Part shown: positions 31,901-40,347 of the stretch, in pieces
How the letters are laid out: the number at the start of each line of letters is the position of its first letter
Position numbering within the stretch: the stretch's first letter is position 1
Origin: Bisbaumannia pacifica
GTDB lineage: Bacteria > Pseudomonadota > Gammaproteobacteria > Pseudomonadales > Halomonadaceae
Direction of reading: 5' to 3'
Assembly: GCF_007989625.1 (NCBI RefSeq)
Contig: NZ_BJUK01000007.1
Span: 1-64,000, forward strand
Length of the DNA: 64,000 bases
The notes under the pieces: generated by a model
The model's database searches: none
What the model was told of the DNA's origin: nothing
What the model saw: the letters and a program-made list of their open reading frames with translations, nothing else
Translations under genes and position numbers: made by a program

Positions 31901-34900
31901 GATACCGCAGGGCAGGCCATTGCCCTGCTGGAACGTGCGACCACCACCCCCGAGATCAACCAGCAGATCAACGACGCTGCGCGGCGCGTCAACGAAGGCC
32001 AGTCCGTGGCCGACGCCGCCCGCGAGCTCAAGGAGGCCCTACTCCGTGGCACTGGATCAGAAGCAGCGCAACCAGATCGTTCACCAGCACCTGGCGGCCG
32101 ACCGGCTGAGACAGGAGGGCAGGTCGAACGAGGAGATCAGCGAGTACCTGCGCAAGACGACGCACGAGCAACGGGTGCAGGCCAACAACGCCCGGACGGA
32201 GCAGAAGGGCAAGTAACCCTCAAGGCCGACGGAACGCCTTTCCAGACCAAGCGCGCCGTCGAGCTCTCGAAGCGCTTCCGTGATACCCCGGGCGCCACGC
32301 CGGTCGAGGTCGAAGGCGGCTGGGGGTTTGTCGCCCCCGATGCGGACGCCGAGCCCGACGCTCTGCTCCTCGAAACTCAGACCGAGGAGAGCCTGGCCGC
32401 CCGGGAGCGCGAGATTCAGCAGGCCGAGCAGGCCGAGGCCGCCCGCCGCCGCCAGGAGGAGCAGCGCGCCCAGGCCGATGCCGAACTCGCTGACTTCCGC
32501 CTCTCCGGCAGCGACAGCCAGGGCGACGTGGCCGCCAGCTATGGCCAGTCTGACCTGCTGGGCGCCCAGCCCGCCCCCGACACCCCTGCTGATCCCGAGC
32601 CCGCGGCCGAGTCCGAGCAGGGCGACGCCTGGGGCGCCGACAATACCCTGGTGAGCCAGGATCGCGCCGAGGAGATCCGCCAGCGCCTACGCGCCAAACT
32701 GGGCCAGCTCAACAGCGGCATCGACCCTGAGATGCTGGCCCTGGGCACCGAGCTGGCGGCCTTTCACCTCGAGGCCGGCGCTCGTCGCTTCACCGACTTC
32801 GCCCGCACCATGGCCCGCGACCTGGGGGCCTCCGTGGAACAGGTGCGTCCGTATCTGCGTGCCTGGTACAACGGTGGCCGCGATATGATGGAAGACAGTG
32901 GTCTCGACGTGGCCGGCATGGACGGCCCCGACGCGGTGCGCCAAGCTCTCAGGGAACTGACCAACGAAGGGGAAGCCGATGTACCAGGTGTCAGCCAGCG
33001 TGCTGAATCAGATCCTGGCGTCGCAGCCACTGAAGACGCAGTGGGCGGAGACGCTGTTCGCGATGGATCAGGAGGAGCTCAACCAGACGCTGGAGCAGCA
33101 AGCCGTGGCGCTGGAGGCCAACGGAGTGCCCGATCCGGTGATCCTGGCGTACCAGAAGATCGCGCCGGTGCTGGCCGAGCAGGAAGCGATAACCGCGTTC
33201 ATCGAGGAGACGGGGAGTATGGCTCTGAGGGCCAGCCTGCCCGACGTGACGACGCCGGACGCGGCCGCGATGGTGATGACGGAGGAACACCGACTGACCC
33301 CCGAGCACGCCGGGCAGTTGCTCGACATGCTCGAGAGGCTGCCAAGGGCCTAGCCACCGAGCCGGCGCCGTCGCCCGATTCCGGCGAGATCGTGCCGGCC
33401 TCCCTCGACAGCATCGCCGAGACCGTCCCGCAGCTGCTCCAGGTCCAGCAGGAGGATGTCGCCTTCGCCGAGCGCCGATTCTTCGAGGCCGACGGTCGCG
33501 GCGTGCTGTTCTCCAATGGCACCGGCACCGGGAAAACCTATACCGGCCTGGGTATCGCCAAGCGCCACCAGCTGATGGGGCGCCCCAACATCCTGATCGT
33601 GGTGCCCAGTGACAAGATCGCCCGGGACTGGGTCGCCTCCGGGGAAAATGTCGGCCTGCCGATCCGCCAGCTGCGCGACACCCGCGACAACGGCGGCGAG
33701 GGGGCGGTGATCACCACCTATGCCAACTTCCGCCAGAACAACAGCCTGGCGGAGCGCGAGTGGGACCTGGTGATGGCCGACGAGGCCCACAACCTGCTGC
33801 AGCGCGACGAGTTTGAGGAAACCGCGGCTCTTGGCACCCTGCGCGCCCTGACCGGCTACCCGGGATCCTCGCGGCGCCTCGCCGAGATGCGTAACCCGGA
33901 ACTGGTGGAGCGCATCGAGGCGCTGACCGGCCAGTACGAGGCCGCCCGAGTGGCCGCGCGCGACAGTGGTCGCGCCGAGGATGCGGCCCGCGAGGAGTCA
34001 CTGCTTGAGCAGCGTGCCGAGGCGGCTCGGGAGCTCGACCGAATTGCCCGCGACCTGGAGGCCGAGCAAACCCGCAAGTGGGAGGAGCGCAGCACCCGCG
34101 CCGCCTTCCTGTCCGCCACGCCCTTTGCCTATCGCAAGGCGGTGGACTGGGCCAACGGCTACCTGTTCGATTATGCCGAGGGACAGGCCCGTATCGACGG
34201 CATGGCCAGCTACAACGAGGGCGATCACCGTGAGCGCTTCTTCATGCAGCGCTTCGGCTACCGGATGCGCTACAACAAGCTCAATGCCCCGGGTCCCGAG
34301 GTGGATGTTGGCCTGCTGGAGCGGGAGTTCAACGAGCAGCTCAAGCGCGAGGGCGCGATGCGCGCCCGCATGCTGGAAGTGGACCAGGACTATGACCGTC
34401 GCTTCCAGCTAGTGGCCGACGGCATCGGTACCCGCATCGACGAGGGGCTGGAGTGGCTGTCCGAGCGCGCCCGCAAGGCTCGCGAGCAGGGCCGCGAGGG
34501 CGACGAGAAGGCCCAGGCCGAGGCGATGGTCTGGGATGACCTGTCCAATCGCGTCAGCAAGCGGTTCAGCTACCTGAACCGTGCCTACCTACTGGAATCG
34601 ATCAAGGCCAAGCACGCCATTCCCTACATCGAGCAGCACCTGGCCCAGGGGCGCAAGGTGGTGGTCTTCCACGATTACAACCAGGGCGGCGGCTTCCACC
34701 CGTTCCGCCCCATGGGTGGCGAGGGTAACGCCGACGTCTTCCAGCGCCTCAGGGCGGAGCGCCCCGACCTCTACAACCTCGACCTCTCCGGGCTGGCCTC
34801 CCCGCGTGATGCCCTTCGTGACGCTTTCGGTGAGCGCATGGTGGAGTTCAACGGCACCCTGAGCAAGGGTGAGCGCGCCAAGAACGTCGAGCGCTTCAAT

Positions 34901-37900
34901 CGCGACGGCAGCGGGGTAGATGTGATCGTGGTGCAGTCCGATGCTGGCGGTGCCGGGATCTCCCTGCATGACACCAGCGGCAAGCACCAGCGCGCGCTGC
35001 TGAACCTGGGCCTGCCGGTGAAGCCGACCGCGGCCATCCAGATCGAGGGGCGCATCTATCGCGTTGGCGTTCAGTCCGACGCCATCATGCGCTACATGAG
35101 CACCGGGCTCTCGATGGAGCGCTCCATGGTGGCCAGCAAACTGGCCGAGCGCGCCGGTACCGCCGAGAACCTGGCCATGGGCAATACCGCCAGGGCGCTG
35201 AAGGACAACATCATCGAGGCCTACCAGGATGCCGATGACTTCCCCGCCGGCGCGGAGGGCGAAGGCCGGGGCGGCAAGGAGCTGGACCGAACCGCCGCCG
35301 AGATGACCGACTTCGATCGCGCCAAGGCCTTCTACTACGGCCAGCAGAAGCGCGACCGCCGCAACAGGTCCCGCGAGGGCGCCGACTACTTCGCCACGCC
35401 GGAGCCAGTTGGCCTCAAGATGGTGGAGTGGGCCGGCATCCGTGCCGGTGACGACGTGCTCGAGCCCAGCGCCGGGCATGGCGCCATCGCGCGCTGGATT
35501 CCCGATACGGCCCAGGCGCATGTAGTGGAGCCGTCCTACGAGCTGGCCTCACGCCTACGCCTGGCGGCCGGGGATGCCAAGGTCTACGAGACCACCTTCG
35601 AGGAGCTCGCCAAGGCCAACAAGTACGACAGCATCGCCATGAACCCGCCCTTCGGGCGCGGGGGCGCCACAGCCATCGCCCACCTGGACAAGGCCTTCCG
35701 CGAGCACCTGCGCCCAGGCGGGCGCGTGGTGGCGCTGATCCCCACCGGGCCGGCGGCCGACAAGCGCTTCGATAAGTGGCTGGAGGAGACCGACGGCGCA
35801 TCCATCGCCGCCGACGTGATGCTGCCGACCTCCGCCTTCGACCGCGCCGCCACCAACGTGGCGACCCGCATCCTGGTGATCGACAAGCCGGCCGCGGAGG
35901 GGGGCAGCACCGCGCCGGCCCGCCGGATCGACCTGACTGGCGCCGAGGACGTCAACGCGCTGTTCGACCAGATTGAAGGCATCGAGGTACAGCGCAACCG
36001 CCCCGAGCTGCCCACCGAGGAGCAGGCAGAGAGCGCCCTGGACAGCGTGACCGGCCAGGAGGCGGGCTTCGAGACCGCCGAGACCACGCATGCCAAGAAG
36101 GGCATCGAGCTGTTCGTGGCCAAGATGACCAACCGGGTGGACCGCGAGGCCTTCAACGCCCTGCGCGACCTGGCCAAGCAGCATGGCGGCTACTGGTCCA
36201 GCTACAAGCGCCAGGGCGCCATCCCGGGCTTCCAGTTCGAGAGCGCCGACACGCGCCAGACCTTCCTCGATGACGCGGCCGAGGCTCTGGCAGAGCAGCG
36301 CTATTCCATGTCGCCCCAGGCGGACCGCCCCGAGGCGGCGCCGGCCGCTGCCGAGGTGAGGGCAGAGCTCGAGGCCCTGCGCCGCGACCTGGGCGACTTC
36401 GAGGTGGTCGAGACCTATGCAGACCTGCCGCCGATGTCCCTGCTCAGAATGGCGATCAGCGACGTTAGCCCGCTGGATGTGCGCGGATTCTATGAGGGCA
36501 ACCGGCTTTATATCATCGCCGCCAACAACGATAGCGTAGAGGAGGCGGTACGCACCGCCATCCACGAGGCGGTGGGGCATAAGGGGATTCGCGGCGTACT
36601 GGGCGAGGAGCTGGTGCCGGTGATGCGCCAACTCTACCGCCGCCTGCCGCACAGTCGCATCGGCCGCGAGGCACGCGACGAGGTACTGAGGGACTATCCC
36701 TTCCTCGACCGCAACGACCCCGAGGACCAGGTGACCATCGCCGAGGAGATGGTCGCGCACCTGATCGAGAAGGGGCATCGTCCTGCCGCCTGGCAGCGTG
36801 CCGTGGCCAAGATCAAGGAGCTGTTGCGCAAGCTGTTCCCGGGCATCCCTTGGACCACCACCGACGTGCTGGAGCTGGGCGAGAAGTCGCGCGACTACCT
36901 GCGCCGCCGGCAGGCCGAAGCTGACGACGGCCAGGCCGACGACATGACCTTTGCCCTGCGCCGCCGGATGGACACCAGCCGCGTCTCCGACGAGTTTAGC
37001 GACCTCGATGCCGACCAGGCCGAGGCGCTGGACATGATCGGCCCGCTGGGCGTGACCGGATCGGCGATGGCCAAGGTCCGCGAGACCTGGGGTCGCGCCG
37101 CGGTGAAGGTGCGCGCCGGCATCGTGGATAAGTTCGCCGCCCTGAAGGAGCTGGACGAGAAGGCCTTGGGCCGTGACTTCATCGAGAACAGCACCGCCTC
37201 TTCAAGCTGGATCCTGGCGCGTATGGCGCCGGCCGCCCAGGGGGCGCTGCATACCCTGATCCACAATGGCCGCATCCGCCTGGACCCGGAGCAGAAGGTG
37301 ATCGAGCTGCAGGACGGCGAAGACGGCGGCCTGCATGCCGTGCTGGCCCAGCTGGGCGATGCCGCCGAGGTCTCGCGCTTCATGGGCTGGATCGCCGGCA
37401 ACCGGGCGGAGAAGCTGGCCGAGCAGGGGCGCGAGAACTACTTCGAGCCCCGCCATATCCGCGCGCTGATGGAGCTCAACAACGGCCGCGCCAAGAGCGG
37501 GGAGGCGCGCCGCACGCTCTACCCACGCGTCTTCGAGCAGTTCCAGGCGATCCGCGATGACGTGCTGAGCATCGCCGAGCAGTCTGGCCTGCTGCGAAAG
37601 GCGATGAGCGAGCCCGAGTCTGCCCTGGTGATCGCGCGCAAGCACGGGGCGCCCGAGCCGATCATTCAGCAGCTCGAGCAGGCCGACACGGCGATGAAGC
37701 GCTACGAGGACGGTGACCTGCTGGATGAGGCCCAGGCGCTCTACAACGAGGCCCAGGGCAATCTGCAGGAGTGGCTCTGGGAGAGCGTGCAGGACGTCCA
37801 GCCCGACGCCATCGACACGCCGACTCAGCGCTATGAAACCATCATGGAGGAATGGGACAGCCTTCAGCGCGACCAGCGGGAAATCTGGGCCGAAGAGTTC

Positions 37901-39883
37901 TATGTGCCCTTCTACCGGGTGCTGGACGAGAACACCAACGACGTCCAGGGGCCGGCCTCCACCGCGGGACTGAGTCGTCAGCGCGCCTACCAGCGGCTCA
38001 AGGGCGCAGACATGCGCATCGGCGACCTGCTCGAAAACACGCTGATGAACTTCCACCACCTGCTGTCGGCCTCGCTCAAGAATCAGGCGGCCGTGCAGGC
38101 CATCGCCAACGCCGAACAGGTGGGGATCGCCCGCGAGGTGTCGGAGAGGGAGCGCGACCCGAAGTCCTCGACCTTCGTGCTACGCGATGGTCGCCAGGTC
38201 TACTACGAGATCAGCGACGACCTGGTCTACAAGGCGCTGGTCAACATGACCGACGTCGGCATGCAGGCCCTGATGAATAGCGCTGGCATGAAGACCATGC
38301 GCTGGTTCAAGCGCCTGCTGACCAACATGGTGACGGTGACCCTGGAGTTCGTGGCCGCCAACACCATCCGCGACTCGCTGCAATCCGCGGCGGTGACCCC
38401 GGCCGGGATAAACCCCATCTGGAACGCGGTGCGCGGCGCTGGCTACTACGCCAACAAGCGCAACCGGGCTCAGATGATCGCCAGCGGCGGCTCCTTCAAC
38501 TTCGGCCACCTCTACGGGGATCGCAGCGACGAACTCAAGGCCCAGCTAAACCGCAACCTGCGCCGGGCCAAGGTGATCAACGACCCGGGTGCCGCCCTGC
38601 AGGCGGTGAAGTGGAGTTGGCGGCGCTGGAACGAGGCGACCGAGTTCGCCGAGAACGTGAACCGCGCCAAGGTCTACCAGAGCAATCTGGACCGCGGGAA
38701 GCTCTATGCCGCCTTCCAGTCGCGCGACCTGATGGACTTTTCGAGCCATGGCAGCTGGTTCATGACCCGCTTCCTGATCGACACGGTGCCGTTCCTCAAT
38801 GCGCGTATTCAGGGCTTGGATAAGCTGTATCGTGACGGCTTCAAGCCCACCCTACTGACCGCCTTCGGCCGCGGCAGCGAGTCGGACAGGGTCCGCGCCA
38901 AGCGCTTCTCCATCGTGACCGGGGCGCTGGTGGCAGCCTCCATCGGGCTGTTCCTGCACAACGATGACGACGAGGAGTATCGTGCGCTGCCGGACTGGCA
39001 GAAGGATACCTACTGGTTCTTCCGCTTTGGCGAGGACGCCTTCTTCGTGCCCAAGCCGTTCGAGGTGGGGGCCATTGCCACCATGGCCGAGCGCATGACC
39101 CAGCAGTTCACCGACGATGCGGCCGGAGGAGATCTGCTCAAGGAGCGGCTGTGGCACATGATCAGTCAGACCTTCGCCTTCAGTCCGGTACCCCAGGCGG
39201 CGGCGCCGGTGCTGGACATCTACGCCAATCGCGACCCGTTCCGCGACCGGCCGATTGAGCCCTACTGGGATCAGCAACTCTCGCCGAGCCTGCGCTTCCG
39301 GTCGAGCACCACTATGCAATCGCGCTGGCTGTCCGGTGGGCTGGAAGGCGCCCTGGGAGCCGATAGCGTCTTGGCGCTCTCGCCGCTGCAGCTCGACTAC
39401 CTGGTGAACGGCTACCTAGGCAGCGTGGGCAGTTATGCCATGGGCATGGCTGACACCATGTGGCGCCGCGCCAAGGGGATTCAGGCACCTTCGCAGCGCT
39501 GGACCGAATCGCGCCCCATTCGTCGCTTCTACCGCGACCTGGCGACCCCGGCTTACTACACCCGGTACCAGGACCTGTTCTACGAGGGGCTCCAGGAGGC
39601 CGATCGCGTCTACTCCGATGTGAGGAAGCTCGAGGAGATGGGGGCAATTGAGGAGGCCAGAGAGCGCGCTCAGAATAAGGGGGATTGGCTACGGCTGCGC
39701 AAGCAGCTCAACGATGCACGCGGAGATCTCTCTGACATCAACGAGCGCATGGACCAGGTGCGGCAGAGCACTGACATGGACCCGGAGTACAAGCGTCGTG
39801 AGCTGGAGCGGCTGCGCACGGTGCGCAACCGTATCACCGAGGCGCTGGGTCGGGATGTCGAGGGGCTGCGCGCCGCCAGCTAG
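28973..39883 (+). CDS. Giant polyvalent phage protein (PPase-like, ParB-like, DEAH helicase, methyltransferase, metallopeptidase-like domains)
   Basis: 3,636 residues in one open frame. Order: GPW-x-x-YQ repeats (1-30); Gly/Ala segments that may insert in membrane (100-410); pyrophosphatase-like domain (about 519-646); ParB-like domain with FAADGHHRVDLARRL (about 705-820); linker; SNF2-type helicase with Walker A GTGTGKT (1516-1522), DEAH (1603-1606) and QIEGRIYR near 2025; N6-adenine methyltransferase with EPSAGHG (2164) and NPPF (2224-2227); zincin-like HEAVGH (2531-2536); a long helical C-terminus with a membrane helix near 3313-3330 and an LPD38-like end near 3470. Such proteins are thought to be injected with phage DNA and counter host defences. 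Two linkers (about 1025-1081 and 1336-1461) overlap nested genes. Confidence 0.85.
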   Translation: MAGPWEKYQQQPPESSREPATGGPWARYQRQDAASPVEEGAPRGLDMQQAPERPAGQPGVSQLDMAEPWQSGSVGQAPSMRSSQSSDAAALPPEPQEPESIRARDFGLEALDGGVSGVGSAVGGTGDFLTWGGNLVESGLRKLGLGDLVEAGDRALGGMAPSDAFQAFESWMQRGSEQIDERQTEAFRETMRTSTPDGDLFKPSTWSFGDDPSVTGYAAQMAGLIGQFAPQAATLLAGSPQRVATAMTLMGGAQAGGSQANEAEERILAMGEEELAESSGLYRDLREGGLSHEEAQQQTAKTAGAASFLGAAPTGAAGGALTSYVLGPMQRALGGGLGGRLANSVALEGPGEALQEVSETMLARKNANAAINGNQDISEGTFGDAVLGGMFGAGLGVAGAAGGGLDATPERTPNDAVRERTPEDRAALNEQFEREQARRAAPEGAVPNLDPETRAAWEQAWREQGLENPSEDLPDTTITIGGETTDQPMGLQLEEPRTKVEQAAAKTNTEPTPAQAEAGNYRKGKVRLNGFEIAIENPKGSTRRGTAPDGTAWESQMAHHYGDIKGTTAADGDNLDVFVGDNPEAPRAFIIDQVNEDGSFDEHKVMLGFNSLEEARQGYLANYDEGWLGLGEISEVSVDDLKGWVRDGAPDLPFSDMQSPEPQQPEPRGLDLGDAPPLSPDASRAEELREEVSPPEPDGRLTPRRVPVNRIEVDPEAYQFRTEVNAEGVDSRLEGVEEWDDLRAGNLLLHEREGGRIFAADGHHRVDLARRLEQPDVNAIVLREADGVSVEDARRLAAEANIAAGNATATDAAKVFRNSEGQVEDVIAERNLPRRSQLVRDGADIARLGDDAFGAVLNRVISEKDGAAIGRAFSDPDQQLAAVDVFRQVEPQNDNQRALLVNEVRQAGFAETQGEQGGLFGDDPAESLIGERVRVMDRLRQELSRDRRLFATLNNNAQAAEAAGNRIATERNEQLSDTAGQAIALLERATTTPEINQQINDAARRVNEGQSVADAARELKEALLRGTGSEAAQPDRSPAPGGRPAETGGQVERGDQRVPAQDDARATGAGQQRPDGAEGQVTLKADGTPFQTKRAVELSKRFRDTPGATPVEVEGGWGFVAPDADAEPDALLLETQTEESLAAREREIQQAEQAEAARRRQEEQRAQADAELADFRLSGSDSQGDVAASYGQSDLLGAQPAPDTPADPEPAAESEQGDAWGADNTLVSQDRAEEIRQRLRAKLGQLNSGIDPEMLALGTELAAFHLEAGARRFTDFARTMARDLGASVEQVRPYLRAWYNGGRDMMEDSGLDVAGMDGPDAVRQALRELTNEGEADVPGVSQRAESDPGVAATEDAVGGDAVRDGSGGAQPDAGAASRGAGGQRSARSGDPGVPEDRAGAGRAGSDNRVHRGDGEYGSEGQPARRDDAGRGRDGDDGGTPTDPRARRAVARHAREAAKGLATEPAPSPDSGEIVPASLDSIAETVPQLLQVQQEDVAFAERRFFEADGRGVLFSNGTGTGKTYTGLGIAKRHQLMGRPNILIVVPSDKIARDWVASGENVGLPIRQLRDTRDNGGEGAVITTYANFRQNNSLAEREWDLVMADEAHNLLQRDEFEETAALGTLRALTGYPGSSRRLAEMRNPELVERIEALTGQYEAARVAARDSGRAEDAAREESLLEQRAEAARELDRIARDLEAEQTRKWEERSTRAAFLSATPFAYRKAVDWANGYLFDYAEGQARIDGMASYNEGDHRERFFMQRFGYRMRYNKLNAPGPEVDVGLLEREFNEQLKREGAMRARMLEVDQDYDRRFQLVADGIGTRIDEGLEWLSERARKAREQGREGDEKAQAEAMVWDDLSNRVSKRFSYLNRAYLLESIKAKHAIPYIEQHLAQGRKVVVFHDYNQGGGFHPFRPMGGEGNADVFQRLRAERPDLYNLDLSGLASPRDALRDAFGERMVEFNGTLSKGERAKNVERFNRDGSGVDVIVVQSDAGGAGISLHDTSGKHQRALLNLGLPVKPTAAIQIEGRIYRVGVQSDAIMRYMSTGLSMERSMVASKLAERAGTAENLAMGNTARALKDNIIEAYQDADDFPAGAEGEGRGGKELDRTAAEMTDFDRAKAFYYGQQKRDRRNRSREGADYFATPEPVGLKMVEWAGIRAGDDVLEPSAGHGAIARWIPDTAQAHVVEPSYELASRLRLAAGDAKVYETTFEELAKANKYDSIAMNPPFGRGGATAIAHLDKAFREHLRPGGRVVALIPTGPAADKRFDKWLEETDGASIAADVMLPTSAFDRAATNVATRILVIDKPAAEGGSTAPARRIDLTGAEDVNALFDQIEGIEVQRNRPELPTEEQAESALDSVTGQEAGFETAETTHAKKGIELFVAKMTNRVDREAFNALRDLAKQHGGYWSSYKRQGAIPGFQFESADTRQTFLDDAAEALAEQRYSMSPQADRPEAAPAAAEVRAELEALRRDLGDFEVVETYADLPPMSLLRMAISDVSPLDVRGFYEGNRLYIIAANNDSVEEAVRTAIHEAVGHKGIRGVLGEELVPVMRQLYRRLPHSRIGREARDEVLRDYPFLDRNDPEDQVTIAEEMVAHLIEKGHRPAAWQRAVAKIKELLRKLFPGIPWTTTDVLELGEKSRDYLRRRQAEADDGQADDMTFALRRRMDTSRVSDEFSDLDADQAEALDMIGPLGVTGSAMAKVRETWGRAAVKVRAGIVDKFAALKELDEKALGRDFIENSTASSSWILARMAPAAQGALHTLIHNGRIRLDPEQKVIELQDGEDGGLHAVLAQLGDAAEVSRFMGWIAGNRAEKLAEQGRENYFEPRHIRALMELNNGRAKSGEARRTLYPRVFEQFQAIRDDVLSIAEQSGLLRKAMSEPESALVIARKHGAPEPIIQQLEQADTAMKRYEDGDLLDEAQALYNEAQGNLQEWLWESVQDVQPDAIDTPTQRYETIMEEWDSLQRDQREIWAEEFYVPFYRVLDENTNDVQGPASTAGLSRQRAYQRLKGADMRIGDLLENTLMNFHHLLSASLKNQAAVQAIANAEQVGIAREVSERERDPKSSTFVLRDGRQVYYEISDDLVYKALVNMTDVGMQALMNSAGMKTMRWFKRLLTNMVTVTLEFVAANTIRDSLQSAAVTPAGINPIWNAVRGAGYYANKRNRAQMIASGGSFNFGHLYGDRSDELKAQLNRNLRRAKVINDPGAALQAVKWSWRRWNEATEFAENVNRAKVYQSNLDRGKLYAAFQSRDLMDFSSHGSWFMTRFLIDTVPFLNARIQGLDKLYRDGFKPTLLTAFGRGSESDRVRAKRFSIVTGALVAASIGLFLHNDDDEEYRALPDWQKDTYWFFRFGEDAFFVPKPFEVGAIATMAERMTQQFTDDAAGGDLLKERLWHMISQTFAFSPVPQAAAPVLDIYANRDPFRDRPIEPYWDQQLSPSLRFRSSTTMQSRWLSGGLEGALGADSVLALSPLQLDYLVNGYLGSVGSYAMGMADTMWRRAKGIQAPSQRWTESRPIRRFYRDLATPAYYTRYQDLFYEGLQEADRVYSDVRKLEEMGAIEEARERAQNKGDWLRLRKQLNDARGDLSDINERMDQVRQSTDMDPEYKRRELERLRTVRNRITEALGRDVEGLRAAS
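32046..32216 (+). CDS. Nested gene A inside giant gene, 56 aa
   Basis: Starts at GTG nine bases after a perfect AAGGAGG (32030-32036) and ends in TAA, all in the +1 frame of the giant gene. By hand count 51 of 56 codons end in G or C, against about 20 of 57 for the giant frame over the same bases. The product is a charged, basic helical protein (RQEGRSNEEISEYLRKTT). The giant frame here reads as low-complexity linker. Function unknown; translation is predicted, not shown. Confidence 0.6.
   Translation: MALDQKQRNQIVHQHLAADRLRQEGRSNEEISEYLRKTTHEQRVQANNARTEQKGK
32979..33353 (+). CDS. Nested gene B inside giant gene, 124 aa
   Basis: ATG preceded by GAAGGGGAAG (32966-32975), in the +1 frame of the giant gene, same relative frame as nested gene A. 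About 110 of 124 codons end in G or C by hand count, while the giant frame over these bases uses mostly A/T-ending codons and encodes Gly/Ala/Arg/Asp linker. The protein is acidic, helical and well-formed (QPLKTQWAETLFAMDQEEL, VILAYQKIAPVLAEQEAI). No family recognised. Probably a real gene inserted at a domain boundary. Confidence 0.65.
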   Translation: MYQVSASVLNQILASQPLKTQWAETLFAMDQEELNQTLEQQAVALEANGVPDPVILAYQKIAPVLAEQEAITAFIEETGSMALRASLPDVTTPDAAAMVMTEEHRLTPEHAGQLLDMLERLPRA

Positions 39884-40095
39884 CGGCGACGAAAGGCGTA
39901 GATGCCGATCATGATAGCGGCGCCGAACAGCAGTCCATGGGTATTGGCCAGGAGGCCGGCCAGCAGGAAGAAGGCAGGGATGCCGACCCAGCTCACCAGG
40001 AGCCAGGTGCCAATGCCACCAGAGACCTGGGTCATGACCAGGCCGCCAAGCATAAGCAGGGTGACGGCAATGCCGAAGAGGTCTGTGAGTTCCAT
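39880..40095 (-). CDS. Small two-helix membrane protein
   Basis: 71 residues on the - strand, convergent with the giant gene and overlapping its stop by four bases. Two hydrophobic segments (about 6-30 and 32-65, the latter probably one long or two short helices) and a final RRR. No family recognised. It could be a phage lysogeny gene or the first chromosomal remnant; GC-rich codons fit the rest of the window. Confidence 0.55.
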   Translation of the reverse strand: MELTDLFGIAVTLLMLGGLVMTQVSGGIGTWLLVSWVGIPAFFLLAGLLANTHGLLFGAAIMIGIYAFRRR

Positions 40096-40347
40096 GCGCC
40101 CAGCGTAGCCGGGCGCGGAGGGAAGTGCGAGGGCCTAGTATCCCGCCAGTCGCCCACCTTTGATGCCGTGATTGCTTCGCCTGAGTATCAGCAATCGCCT
40201 ACTTCATGCGTCACCACGCTTGGCTAGCCTGAGGGCGTGACGCCGCCATGCGTGCCGCGGGAAGCGACTCGCCGCCAAGGAGGGCAGGGCGTCACCCTTG
40301 TCCGGATGTCGTGGCCTCGGCCAGGGACGGCATTACCTTGGAATCCA

